Source: JBFXEO01 sp050180015 (GTDB lineage: Bacteria; Bacteroidota; Bacteroidia; Bacteroidales; Tenuifilaceae). Taken from it: a stretch of 33,571 nucleotides of DNA. Below are positions 22,700 through 31,816 of the stretch, in pieces. The position numbers were made by a program, and so were the translations under genes. The notes beneath the pieces are model-generated. The model was not told the DNA's origin and made no database searches. It was given only the letters and a program-made list of their open reading frames with translations. Positions within the stretch are counted from its first letter, which is position 1; each line of letters opens with the position of its first letter. The stretch lies in the NCBI GenBank assembly GCA_050180015.1, contig JBFXEO010000007.1:1-33571 (forward strand). Reading direction: 5' to 3'.

Positions 22700-25261
22700 T
22701 TACCCGCATTTAGAATGCCCACAATTTTTACAAATTAAGCATCCCTCCTGGTAAACCAACGATTCGGAACCGCACTCGGTACATTTCTTTCCCGCTTTTG
22801 CCTTGGTACCATCGGGTATGTATTTACGTAACGCCCGTTCAACACCGGCTTTCCATGTGTTAATGGTTTCGCTGTCGAGCCGGAGCGATGATACCAGGTT
22901 TACAACATCGGGAATTGGCATACCATTGCGTAGGACACCCGAAATTAGCTTGGCGTAGTTCCAGAATTCCTTGTTGAACATGTGCGACAGGCCGCCGATG
23001 GTGTTGGTGTAACCATACTTATCGACGTACTGGAAATCGTAACGGCTGCCGTTTTCGTCTTTTATTTTGATGATTTTGCCCTTGGCAACTGCTTTTGGTA
23101 TGGGCAGTACATCATCCTCTGTTAGGCCCGTAAAGACTTCGTAAGGTCGGTTTTCGTATAGGCCAACAAAGGCAACCCAATCCTCGCGGTTATTTTTAAA
23201 ACGAATTACATCACATTCAAGAACCGGAGGACGCTTATTGGGGAAAGCCCCCTCTTCGGCTTTTTCTTTCTTATTCGAAATCAGAACACCTTCGCGAGAT
23301 CCTTCGCGGTAAACGGTACAGCCCTTACACCCGCTTTCCCAGGCGGTTTGGTAAACCTTGGCAACAATTTCCTCGGTTACATTTTCTGGTAGGTTTACGG
23401 TAACACTTATGGAGTGATCGACCCACTTTTGGATCATTCCCTGCATACGTACCTTGCTAACCCAGTCCACGTCATTGGAAGCAGCCCCAAAATATGGCGA
23501 TTTTTTTACCAGCTCGTTTATCTGATCGTCGTTGTAGTTTTTTATCTCGCCCAGATTATAGCCGTTAACTTCCAGCCAGATGAGGAACTTATGATGGAAC
23601 ACGTTAAACTCTTCCCAGGAGTCGCCCACGCTGTCGGTAAACGATACTTTAACATTTTTATCGTTGGGGTTTACTTTTCTACGGCGTTTGTAAACCGGCA
23701 TAAAAACTGGCTCTATTCCCGATGTTGTTTGGGTCATTAAGCTGGTGGTGCCGGTTGGGGCTATTGTAAGCAGGGCGATATTCCTGCGCCCAAACTTAAC
23801 CATGTCACCGTATAGCTCCTCATCCTCTGCCTTGATCCGGTTGATGAACGGGTTATTTTTTTCCCTTTGCGCGTTGTAAATAGGAAAAGCACCGCGGTCC
23901 TTCGCTAAATTTACTGAAGAGCGGTATGCTTCTACGGCCAATGTTTTGTGCGTTTCAACGGCAAAATCAATGGCATTCTCCGTTCCGTAAACCAAGTTTA
24001 GCGCGGCAAGCATATCTCCCTCGGCGGTTATGCCAATACCGGTACGACGGCCTTCGATGGTCTTGCGACGAATTTTTTGCCATAGGTTACGCTCCACGGC
24101 CTTGATTTCTTCATCCTCGGGATCGCTGGAAATTTTATCCTGAATAGCGTCTATCTTTTCCAGTTCAAGGTCAATAATGTCATCCATGATGCGTTGTGCC
24201 GCTTGGACGTGTTTTTTAAAAAGATCAAAATTAAATTTTGCCTGAGCGGTAAAAGGGTTTTCTACGTAGCTGTAAAGGTTCAACGCGATTAAACGGCAGC
24301 TATCGTAGGGGCATAGCGGAATTTCACCGCAAGGGTTGGTGGAAACCGTTTTATACCCCAGGTCGGCATAGCAATCGGGAACCGATTCCCGGATAATGGT
24401 ATCCCAGAAAAGCACGCCGGGCTCAGCTGATTGCCAGGCGTTGTGAATAATTTTTTTCCAAATATCCTTGGCATTAACCTCCTGACGATACTTTGGTTTT
24501 GAGGAGTCAACGGGGTATTGCTGCACGTAAGGTTTTTCTGCAATTGCAGAACGCATGAACTCGTCGTCGAGCTTTACGGAAACATTGGCACCGGTAACTT
24601 TGCCTGCCTCCATTTTGGCATCGATAAACTTTTCGGAATCGGGATGCTTGATGGAGATGCTAAGCATTAGCGCCCCGCGACGGCCATCCTGGGCCACCTC
24701 GCGGGTGGAGTTGGAGTAGCGCTCCATAAAGGGGACAACACCCGTTGAGGTTAACGCGCTATTCAGCACCGGGCTTCCCTTTGGGCGGATGTGCGATAGG
24801 TCGTGGCCAACGCCACCCCGACGCTTCATCAGCTGAACCTGCTCTTCGTCAACCTTCAGGATTCCACCGTAAGAGTCAGCATTGCCCGGGGTTCCTATAA
24901 CAAAACAGTTTGAAAGCGATGCAACCTGATACTTATTGCCAATACCGGTCATCGGGCCGCCCTGTGGCACGATATACCTAAAATCCCGGAGTAACCCGTA
25001 AATTTCCTCTTCGCCCATTGGGTTTGGGTACTTCTTCTCTATCCGGGTCAGCTCACGGGCAATACGCCGGTGCATATCGTCTGGGGTCAATTCAAAAATA
25101 TTACCAAAGGAGTCTTTTACAGCATACTTGCTCACCCAAACCTTGGCGGCCATTTCATCGCCTTTAAAATACTTTACGCTGGCCTCATACGCCTCATCAA
25201 AGGTATATGTTTCCATATCCTTTTTTACCTGCTGTTCCATCAGGGAATTCTTTTTATCCAT
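22700..25261 (-). CDS. nrdJ: Adenosylcobalamin-dependent (class II) ribonucleotide reductase
   Basis: 853 residues. It reduces ribonucleotides to deoxyribonucleotides using a radical made from adenosylcobalamin, so it works with or without oxygen. Family stretches include GPMTGIGNKYQVASLSNCFV, RRGGVGHDLSHIRPKGSPV, STNPCGEIPLCPYDSCRL, GRRTGIGITAEGD, LLTIAPTGTTSLMTQTTSGI and GCKGCTVYREGSREGVL. The catalytic core is followed by the NrdJ-specific C-terminal part. The protein ends in a cysteine-rich zinc ribbon (CTECGS with Cys827 and Cys830, then CLICKNCGHSKCG), which probably re-reduces the active-site disulfide. No cobalamin riboswitch was recognised upstream. It stands alone, with a terminator downstream. 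Confidence 0.97.
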   Translation of the reverse strand: MDKKNSLMEQQVKKDMETYTFDEAYEASVKYFKGDEMAAKVWVSKYAVKDSFGNIFELTPDDMHRRIARELTRIEKKYPNPMGEEEIYGLLRDFRYIVPQGGPMTGIGNKYQVASLSNCFVIGTPGNADSYGGILKVDEEQVQLMKRRGGVGHDLSHIRPKGSPVLNSALTSTGVVPFMERYSNSTREVAQDGRRGALMLSISIKHPDSEKFIDAKMEAGKVTGANVSVKLDDEFMRSAIAEKPYVQQYPVDSSKPKYRQEVNAKDIWKKIIHNAWQSAEPGVLFWDTIIRESVPDCYADLGYKTVSTNPCGEIPLCPYDSCRLIALNLYSYVENPFTAQAKFNFDLFKKHVQAAQRIMDDIIDLELEKIDAIQDKISSDPEDEEIKAVERNLWQKIRRKTIEGRRTGIGITAEGDMLAALNLVYGTENAIDFAVETHKTLAVEAYRSSVNLAKDRGAFPIYNAQREKNNPFINRIKAEDEELYGDMVKFGRRNIALLTIAPTGTTSLMTQTTSGIEPVFMPVYKRRRKVNPNDKNVKVSFTDSVGDSWEEFNVFHHKFLIWLEVNGYNLGEIKNYNDDQINELVKKSPYFGAASNDVDWVSKVRMQGMIQKWVDHSISVTVNLPENVTEEIVAKVYQTAWESGCKGCTVYREGSREGVLISNKKEKAEEGAFPNKRPPVLECDVIRFKNNREDWVAFVGLYENRPYEVFTGLTEDDVLPIPKAVAKGKIIKIKDENGSRYDFQYVDKYGYTNTIGGLSHMFNKEFWNYAKLISGVLRNGMPIPDVVNLVSSLRLDSETINTWKAGVERALRKYIPDGTKAKAGKKCTECGSESLVYQEGCLICKNCGHSKCG

Positions 25262-25614
25262 TAATTTATGCCGTTATATTTCTATAATGATGAAAAAACC
25301 AACCCCAGCAGCGTGTTGATACTGAGCGCTCTCCTGTAAATTTTATATTAAGGAAACGTAATGACGAATTTATTAAACTCTGCCAACCCGTACCAAGCAA
25401 AACCGGTTGTAAATATTAACAATGGGTTTTAGTTATTAACACGATATGTTGCTGATAATGTGATGACCTTTTAGAGTGAATTAGTTTACAGAAAGTTAAC
25501 GCTGGGGGTTTGACGGCTATGGGGAGAGGGGATCGTTTTGGCGGGTTGGTGGTTGTGCTGTTTAAATGAAAAGACCTGGCTCATGTCCAGGTCTTTTCAA
25601 AATATTTTTTATTG
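25262..25614. other. Intergenic region upstream of nrdJ
   Basis: No gene, and no cobalamin-riboswitch core seen. The only clear element is the terminator at 25568-25598. No exact TAnnTTTG box for nrdJ was found on the minus strand. Confidence 0.4.
25568..25598 (-). terminator. Terminator after the receptor-lipoprotein operon
   Basis: A perfect 12-bp stem, GAAAAGACCTGG (25568-25579) with CCAGGTCTTTTC (25587-25598), around a 7-base loop, 17 bases past the lipoprotein stop. Confidence 0.85.
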
Positions 25615-27573
25615 TTATCTATTCCATGCTACTTGTTCTGCTGTTAGTTCACCTTTTTCAACAGCTTCATCTTCAAGGGCAGTATCTCTTATGAAAACAG
25701 GATTTGGACCAGCGGTTGTACATCTAAAAATACCAACATAGGTATTTTTTGCCAAATTATTTTCATAAGTGGCGAATGTAACATAGTAGTAAACAGGAAC
25801 ACCGCTAATATCGGGTACGGCTTCGGTATATTTTAACTGGAGCATAATTATTAACCCTTCCTGTAAACGAGTCCATGTTAAGGCAATCTTTTCTTCCTCG
25901 GTGGTAAGTTCTGCAAAGCCGGGAATACTGTAAGTAACTTTATTGGTTAAACGTAAATCAAAGTTTTTATAGTAAGCACTTGCGCCATAGTAGAACTCAT
26001 CGTTACCATAGTTGCTCCCATAGGAACGGCTAAGATTTGTATAAACATAATCGACTAGAAGTTGGAGATCCGAGGAGGAAGGACTGAGATGAACAGTTGG
26101 GTCAAAAATCCATTTTTCACCGGTGTGTATAAATTGGTCGGTACTTGTGGTTACAAAAGTATTAATTACCCAAATTCCATTTGTCAAAGTGTACTGAGTA
26201 GCCCTAGAATATGTTTGTGTACTTGAAGATTTGTATGCCACATTTTTAATATCTCCTTCCAGAGCATAAGGGAATGTTTGACTTAAATAATTTGGTATGT
26301 ATAAGGGCGCATTTGCAGATGAAATATAACTTAAACCCATAGAGGTGTAATCATCCTGCTGGAGAGCGACAAATGAAGATTCTGCTGGTTTCCAAGTACT
26401 TCCATCTAACGTGTAAATAGTCCATTGTTTTTCTGAACTTGGAATGGAAAGAGAGGTCATCATTTCAGAAACTTTCACATTATCAATTTGGTAAGTTGTC
26501 GTAATTTTGGGGCTTGTGGTAGTACGGCTATCTCCTGTATATTTAAAAACGATATACACTTTACTTCCAGCATATGCTGATAAATTTGCTTCACCAGCAC
26601 TTGCTAAGGTTCCATATCCGCTGGTAGGCGTTTGGGGTAATGTGAAGTTTGAAGTTAGGTCAACCCAGGTTGCCTGGGCAATGTGGTTTACATCTCCATC
26701 AAAATTGCTTGAAATTAGCACTGTCAAACAATCTGCATTCCAGTAGCCAACATTAATATTGAAGGAGAATTTAGGTGCGGTTGCCGAAGATAGATCGATT
26801 TGTGGCGTGATCAAAAAAGCATCGTTTTTCTCATTAGTTGCGTTAGATGTAATTTGAGCGTACTTGTTGGAACTATATAATCTGCAATAGTAAATTCCTT
26901 TTGTTCCGGCAGTATCAATTTGAACCCAGCCATTCTCACTAATAGGAGTATAGGGGGATAAAGTTGCACAGGTGTGCGACTCAAAATCATCATAAAAGTA
27001 TTTGAAATCAACAATATCTGTTGTTGCTTCAGTTGATGAGTAGTTATACTCTACCAATTTATATGTACCGCTTGTTGCAGATGGAAATTTGCTGGTAAGA
27101 AGTGTCGGTAGATTGGCTGAAGGAGATTTTGCTGGTGTGAATGCAGAAACGTAAAGAATATCATTTCCCCAAACCTGTTGATAATCTGAGGTTGATAGGA
27201 TGTTGTTGGTTGAAAGATCGGATAAATATGAAGGGGTATTGTGGGAGGTTGTGTAAGTTACAGCGGCAACCGAACCTTTGTTTAAAGCAGGGAAATTTTT
27301 ACTTAAAACGGGTGCAATATAATCGGCACCAGAAAATCGCTCGTTGAATGCAAGTTGAGATATAATTAATTTTGCTTTTGATGAATCATCAGCGTTTGTA
27401 GCATCGACAAGGGCCGCATTGCCAGCGGTTGTATAATCTTTTGCAACTAAAGCATAGGAGATATTCTCGTGGTATGGTTCTAGTGCCTCATCGAGTTTAT
27501 CATAGGTATCTTCCATGGGATTGCATGCCCAGAGAAGACCAATCATTGCTGTAAAATATAATAGTTTTTTCAT
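25615..27573 (-). CDS. Surface lipoprotein partner of the TonB receptor, with a choice-of-anchor-J-like domain
   Basis: 652 residues. It starts MKKLLYFTAMIGLLWACNP: a lipoprotein signal with Cys17, although Trp at -2 is unusual. The N-terminal ~190 residues contain AFNERFSGADYIAPVLSKNF. A jelly-roll region at about 190-370 resembles choice-of-anchor-J/cleaved-adhesin domains: FYYDDFESH near 192, ENGWVQIDTAGTKG, then DAFLITPQIDLSS, and a YQIDNVKVSE end. The C-terminal part (~380-650) carries WTIYTLDGSTWKPAESSFV and a region near YGSNYGNDEFYYGASAYYKN. No enzyme active site is evident. It starts 18 bases after the TonB receptor stop, so it probably acts with it, like SusD with SusC but of a different family, capturing a ligand at the surface. 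The ligand is unknown. Confidence 0.88.
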   Translation of the reverse strand: MKKLLYFTAMIGLLWACNPMEDTYDKLDEALEPYHENISYALVAKDYTTAGNAALVDATNADDSSKAKLIISQLAFNERFSGADYIAPVLSKNFPALNKGSVAAVTYTTSHNTPSYLSDLSTNNILSTSDYQQVWGNDILYVSAFTPAKSPSANLPTLLTSKFPSATSGTYKLVEYNYSSTEATTDIVDFKYFYDDFESHTCATLSPYTPISENGWVQIDTAGTKGIYYCRLYSSNKYAQITSNATNEKNDAFLITPQIDLSSATAPKFSFNINVGYWNADCLTVLISSNFDGDVNHIAQATWVDLTSNFTLPQTPTSGYGTLASAGEANLSAYAGSKVYIVFKYTGDSRTTTSPKITTTYQIDNVKVSEMMTSLSIPSSEKQWTIYTLDGSTWKPAESSFVALQQDDYTSMGLSYISSANAPLYIPNYLSQTFPYALEGDIKNVAYKSSSTQTYSRATQYTLTNGIWVINTFVTTSTDQFIHTGEKWIFDPTVHLSPSSSDLQLLVDYVYTNLSRSYGSNYGNDEFYYGASAYYKNFDLRLTNKVTYSIPGFAELTTEEEKIALTWTRLQEGLIIMLQLKYTEAVPDISGVPVYYYVTFATYENNLAKNTYVGIFRCTTAGPNPVFIRDTALEDEAVEKGELTAEQVAWNR

Positions 27574-27591
27574 TGTGTTTTGTGTTTAAAG

Positions 27592-30150
27592 TTAAAAGTT
27601 AACCTTTAGGCCAGCGGACCATGTACGGCCAAATCCGTAAAATACGTATGAGGTGTATCTGTCGTGATCGTCACCATCAGTTGCATCGGCAACGTATTCA
27701 GTGTTAAGCAAGTTCGATACGTTTCCATAGATGGTAGCATCGAAAGCACCCATTTTAAATTTATAGTTGGCATTTACGTCCAGCGTATAATAGTTGGGCA
27801 TTTTCCATGCATCAACATTGCTTTCGGGAGTTGTTCTAGCGGTTGGATCAAAGTCGGCATAGTTTTTAGAAAACCAGTTGAAATCCGCTCCAATTTTGAA
27901 TTTTGGTAAAACTTCGTAATCGCAGCCTAGTGCAGCTGTAACCTGTGCTGAATTTCCAACGTGGACATCTTTTACATAAGCGCTGTAATCCCCCACAACA
28001 TTTTGGTTTTCATCATAAAGTGTAAAATGCACATTGTCTGACCAAACATAGTCACCGTAGGAAGCCATGCCTTTAATGAAGAGTTTGGAAAAAGGCTTAT
28101 AGGTTCCTTCAAATTCAACACCTTGGTGAAGGGCATCGAGTCCTGTAATATTGGCAACTTGGCCATTTAAGGTTTTTACTAAAGCTTTGTCAAGCCAATT
28201 TGTTCTGAATAGATTGACTTTGAAATTCAGGAATCGGGAAGAAAATCCATAGCCCAACTCCACCGTTATAATTTTTTCATTTTTCACATCGTCGTTGTAG
28301 GTATTGGTGTAGTTTAGGAATGCATTCGCAAAAATGGGGGCCTTGGTGATATATCCTCCGTTGACGAAAACATTGTGGGTATTGTTTATTTTGTAGTTAA
28401 ATCCGCCTTTTACATTCCATGGTAAGAAGTTATGCCATGACGATTTTTGATTTCCGGGGGTATAGGTGAAATAGTCAACCCTTCTGTAACTACTGTTAGC
28501 GGCAGAAAGAGAGATGAAGCCGGAATATTGATCCTTTACATATTCTGCCTGGGCGTATAGTCCCAACCAAAGTATTTGGCCAAGATAGTGGTAGTTGATG
28601 TAGTCTCCTTCTTTTAAGGGGCGGTTGGCAGCTCTGTTGACATCTTTTGCTTCAATATAATAGGAACCTCCCAATAAATCATCAATTTTATAGGCATGTA
28701 CACCGCTATAGTAGCGACCATCAAAACCGGCAGTAATCTTAAAATCAGAAATTTCTGTGGTATATGTTGAGAGAGCTCCATACCATTGATGATCGTTTAT
28801 TGCATTGGCAACAATACAGGTGGAACCATTGAGCGAAGCGGCATTTTGTTCCATAACCCAGTCGAAATCAAAGTAACCGTCTGGGGTTAAGGCAGAATTA
28901 TCGTATGGTTTTCCACTGGGGTAATTTAAACTTAACCACGATGAATTAGATCCGGAGATTCTTCGTCCTCCCCCTGTTGCTATTGAGGCATAAACTTGGG
29001 TTGAAAGCATGGATACATCGTTAATTTTCCAGTAATGGTTTAACGAAAGTTGAGGTTTGTGATAGTAGTTGTATGCGTAGCCAATGGGATACTCCTCTCC
29101 GTTCCGGTAGCCAAAATCTGAATTCCATCTTGCCTCATATTTATTATCCCGATATTCCTGTATGGTGTGTTTATTACTCCTTTGATTATGCCACTGAGGA
29201 GCACCAAAAGCATTAAAAACCAATCGATGTTTGTCATTAATTTTTTTGGAGATATTTACAAAGTAAGAATAGCCTTCAAAATTTGTCCCCTGAACATAAC
29301 CATCTCCATAAGTTCTACCTCCAGCAATGGTAACCGCCCACCCATTATTGAGCATTCCTGTAGAAACGGTAAATGTTTGCTTATGATAGCCATCATTACC
29401 AATGCCGGAGTACACAGTGCCACCCTTCTCGGCCTCGGTAGATTTTGTAATAATATTAATGGTTCCCCCAACTGACGATAATGCAAGTTTTGAGGCTCCG
29501 AGGCCACGTTGTACCTGTTGGTTTTCTGTAACATCTGCTAACCCAGACCAGTTACTCCAGTAAACTTTTCCGTCTTCCATTCCATTTACCGGAATGCCAT
29601 TTATTAGGACACCTACGTTATTTGAATCGAATCCTCTGACGTAAACCCGTGCATCACCAAAACCACCACCAGTTTTTGTGGCATAAATTGACGGAGTTGA
29701 TTTTAGAATTTCAGGGAATTCATTGTTACTTAATTTTTCGATGATAACCTGTGGCCCAATGGTTGAAACAGCAACAGGGGTTGTTCTATCCCGAACAAAG
29801 GAGGTGGTTACTAAAACTTCCTCTAAACCAATAGTTTTAGATTGCATTAAAATTTTACCCAAATCTTTTTCTTCGTTTGTCGATAAAATAACGTCCTGAT
29901 ACTGATCTATATATCCAATATAAGAAATACTTAATGTTGCCTTGTTTGAAGGTACTCTTAACACAAAAGATCCATCTAAGGATGTAGATGTTCCCATGGT
30001 AGTTTTTTCTACAACCACCGTTGCTCCAATTAGTGGTTCCCCACTTAAGGCATCAACCACAACCCCCTTCACAGTCCCCTGCGAAAAGGCCATGCTAGTT
30101 ATTGCTGCTAGCACCATGGTTAATAGAGTTCTTTTTAATGTTTTAATCAT
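27592..30150 (-). CDS. TonB-dependent outer-membrane receptor with carboxypeptidase-regulatory N-terminal domain
   Basis: 852 residues. The signal peptide ends near MAFSQ (residue ~24). A carboxypeptidase-regulatory domain follows (~25-110, GTVKGVVVDALSGEPLIGAT). The plug lies at ~125-235, with VYVRGFDSNNVGVLINGIPV and LGASKLALSSVGGTINIITK. A beta-barrel runs to the terminal phenylalanine (WSAGLKVNF). No TonB box was identified with certainty, and no separate signalling (STN) domain is present. At 852 residues it is shorter than typical SusC, so it is more like a general Bacteroidota TonB receptor. It imports an unknown large or scarce nutrient using proton-motive force through TonB. First gene of a two-gene operon with the downstream lipoprotein; its own promoter is at 30231. 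Confidence 0.95.
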   Translation of the reverse strand: MIKTLKRTLLTMVLAAITSMAFSQGTVKGVVVDALSGEPLIGATVVVEKTTMGTSTSLDGSFVLRVPSNKATLSISYIGYIDQYQDVILSTNEEKDLGKILMQSKTIGLEEVLVTTSFVRDRTTPVAVSTIGPQVIIEKLSNNEFPEILKSTPSIYATKTGGGFGDARVYVRGFDSNNVGVLINGIPVNGMEDGKVYWSNWSGLADVTENQQVQRGLGASKLALSSVGGTINIITKSTEAEKGGTVYSGIGNDGYHKQTFTVSTGMLNNGWAVTIAGGRTYGDGYVQGTNFEGYSYFVNISKKINDKHRLVFNAFGAPQWHNQRSNKHTIQEYRDNKYEARWNSDFGYRNGEEYPIGYAYNYYHKPQLSLNHYWKINDVSMLSTQVYASIATGGGRRISGSNSSWLSLNYPSGKPYDNSALTPDGYFDFDWVMEQNAASLNGSTCIVANAINDHQWYGALSTYTTEISDFKITAGFDGRYYSGVHAYKIDDLLGGSYYIEAKDVNRAANRPLKEGDYINYHYLGQILWLGLYAQAEYVKDQYSGFISLSAANSSYRRVDYFTYTPGNQKSSWHNFLPWNVKGGFNYKINNTHNVFVNGGYITKAPIFANAFLNYTNTYNDDVKNEKIITVELGYGFSSRFLNFKVNLFRTNWLDKALVKTLNGQVANITGLDALHQGVEFEGTYKPFSKLFIKGMASYGDYVWSDNVHFTLYDENQNVVGDYSAYVKDVHVGNSAQVTAALGCDYEVLPKFKIGADFNWFSKNYADFDPTARTTPESNVDAWKMPNYYTLDVNANYKFKMGAFDATIYGNVSNLLNTEYVADATDGDDHDRYTSYVFYGFGRTWSAGLKVNF

Positions 30151-30230
30151 AGTTTACACAAGGTTAAGTTAATAGTTGGAATTTACGTTAGTTAATAAAA
30201 TATATCGTATGCTCTAAAACATATCCGCCA

Positions 30231-30238
30231 CAAAAATA
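30231..30238 (-). promoter_or_regulatory. -7 box of the TonB receptor operon
   Basis: On the minus strand, TATTTTTG followed by TGG is an exact TAnnTTTG match. It lies about 80 bases upstream of the ATG at 30150, leaving a leader of roughly 75 bases. Confidence 0.5.
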
Positions 30239-30310
30239 TAACACAAATTAACGTCGTGTGTATCTGCAATATTAACCTTAAGTTAATCCGTTGCAAACGT
30301 TTTAAAAAGT

Positions 30311-31549
30311 TTAAAGGCTTACTCCCAGTACAATTTCCTTCAAAATACTGCTGGTTGCACCTACTCCCGAAAGTACGAATTTTTTTGATTTGCCACCAGC
30401 TTTTATTCTTGATTGTTCGTCAGTTAGGAATAAATTTAGTAAATTCAACAGCTCCTGGGAGGTGTTTATAGAAAATCCGGCTCCCAGGTTGATTAATTCC
30501 CTGGCTTCTTGGAATTTTTGGTAATTGGGGCCAAAAATTACAGGTAATCCAAAAGCTGCGGCTTCCAACGTGTTGTGAATTCCGGCTCCAAATCCTCCTC
30601 CTATGTAGGCAATATGCCCATAGCGGTAGATTGAGGCAAGCAAACCGATGGTGTCAATTATCAACAATCGTGCATTCTGGGGCGAATGATTTTGACCCTG
30701 GCTGAACAGCAAGGACTCTTCCGGGAACGTTTGCTGTATATCGTGTATGTACTTGGGGTTAATTTCGTGCGGTGCAATGATCATTTTTGTCCGGTGATTG
30801 TGCCTTAAGAATTCCAGCAGCAACTCATCATCCCGGGGCCAGGTGCTACCGGCTATGATCATTTTCTCGCCGGCGCAGAACTGTTCAATAAGCCTTATAC
30901 CCCGCGCCTCAGAGGCAACCCTGACGACACGGTCGAAGCGTGTGTCGCCCGACACGGTTACATTTGTAATGCCAACCACATTTAAAAGTTCCTGGGAATG
31001 CTTGTTTTGCACAAAAAGATGGTTGAAATTTTGAAGGAAATTTCGGTACCACTTTCCGTAAAATTTAAAGAAAACCTGGTTATCCCTAAAATTGGCAGAT
31101 ATAATATAGGTAGGAATTCTTTTCTTTTTCAGCAGGGAAAGGTAATGGTACCAGAATTCGTATTTCACAAAAACAGCAAATTCAGGATTGATGAGGGCTA
31201 TAAATTTTTGGGCATTTCTTTTGGTATCAATGGGTAGGTAAAAAATGTAATCGGCTCCGCTGTAGTTTTTCCTTACCTCATATCCCGAAGGGGAAAAAAA
31301 TGTTAAGGCAATTTTCTTATCGGGATATTTTTCTTTAATCGCTTCTATTACCGGACGCCCCTGCTCAAACTCTCCCAGCGAGGAGCAATGTACCCAAATT
31401 GTCTGGCAGGAAGGATCTACAACACTTCGTATTTTTTTTTGCCAGTTTTTTCGGCCATCTTTCCAAAGCCTGGCCTTTTTATTGAAAGGGGAAACAATAT
31501 TTACCAGAAGAACATATATGTGAATGCCCAGGTTGTAGAGGTACACCAT
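30311..31549 (-). CDS. waaA: 3-deoxy-D-manno-octulosonic acid (Kdo) transferase
   Basis: 412 residues, a normal WaaA/KdtA length. It adds Kdo from CMP-Kdo to the lipid A precursor at the inner-membrane cytoplasmic face. A short N-terminal hydrophobic segment (YNLGIHIYVLLVNIV) anchors it. The N-terminal domain has WVHCSSLGEFEQGRPVIEAI, with the catalytic glutamate in GEFEQG, then TFFSPSGYEV and VFVKYEFWYH. The C-terminal GT-B half has MIIAGSTWPRDDE, IIAPHEI and YIGGGFGAGIHNTLEAAAFG, the CMP-Kdo site. lpxD lies about 1.5 kb away on the other strand, so two lipid A genes share the neighbourhood. It is transcribed from its own promoter at 31568. Confidence 0.97.
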   Translation of the reverse strand: MVYLYNLGIHIYVLLVNIVSPFNKKARLWKDGRKNWQKKIRSVVDPSCQTIWVHCSSLGEFEQGRPVIEAIKEKYPDKKIALTFFSPSGYEVRKNYSGADYIFYLPIDTKRNAQKFIALINPEFAVFVKYEFWYHYLSLLKKKRIPTYIISANFRDNQVFFKFYGKWYRNFLQNFNHLFVQNKHSQELLNVVGITNVTVSGDTRFDRVVRVASEARGIRLIEQFCAGEKMIIAGSTWPRDDELLLEFLRHNHRTKMIIAPHEINPKYIHDIQQTFPEESLLFSQGQNHSPQNARLLIIDTIGLLASIYRYGHIAYIGGGFGAGIHNTLEAAAFGLPVIFGPNYQKFQEARELINLGAGFSINTSQELLNLLNLFLTDEQSRIKAGGKSKKFVLSGVGATSSILKEIVLGVSL

Positions 31550-31567
31550 AAAAATTTAATTAAAGTT

Positions 31568-31598
31568 CAAAGTTATTGCATGAACCACAATTACGCAA
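31568..31598 (-). promoter_or_regulatory. -33/-7 promoter of waaA
   Basis: On the minus strand TAACTTTG (31568-31575) is an exact -7 box. TTG (31596-31598) lies 20 bases upstream of it, the expected -33 spacing. The leader before the ATG at 31549 would be about 12 bases. Confidence 0.6.
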
Positions 31599-31785
31599 CT
31601 TTTTCTAACTTCATTTTTAGCGCGTAACATAGCCTCGCCCTAGGATTCTTGAATTTTTTATTGGGGTATTTATAAAATGATGAGGACTGAGAGCTCCGGG
31701 CGTGCAGCTAATCTTTAGGAAATTTATTTTGTACTGGTTAATGCTTTGAGTATTTTGAACAGCATTAAAATATTTTTAGATTGTA

Positions 31786-31793
31786 TAATTTTG
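31786..31793 (+). promoter_or_regulatory. -7 box of the HD-domain gene
   Basis: TAATTTTG is an exact TAnnTTTG match, 23 bases before the ATG at 31817. It overlaps an upstream in-frame TTG, which argues against that TTG as the start. Confidence 0.55.
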
Positions 31794-31816
31794 GGAGTAA
31801 ATTAGATAGTAGTATA

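Noticed and set aside
25262..25614. Cobalamin riboswitch upstream of nrdJ
   Set aside because: Expected for a B12-dependent enzyme in some bacteria, but no B12-box core or matching stems were visible.
25615..30150. Canonical SusC/SusD polysaccharide-utilisation pair
   Set aside because: The receptor is shorter than SusC, the lipoprotein lacks SusD features, and no glycoside hydrolase or sensor gene is adjacent.
31781..31816. Upstream TTG start for the HD gene
   Set aside because: The TTG lies just before and in the same stretch as the exact -7 promoter box, so transcripts should begin downstream of it.
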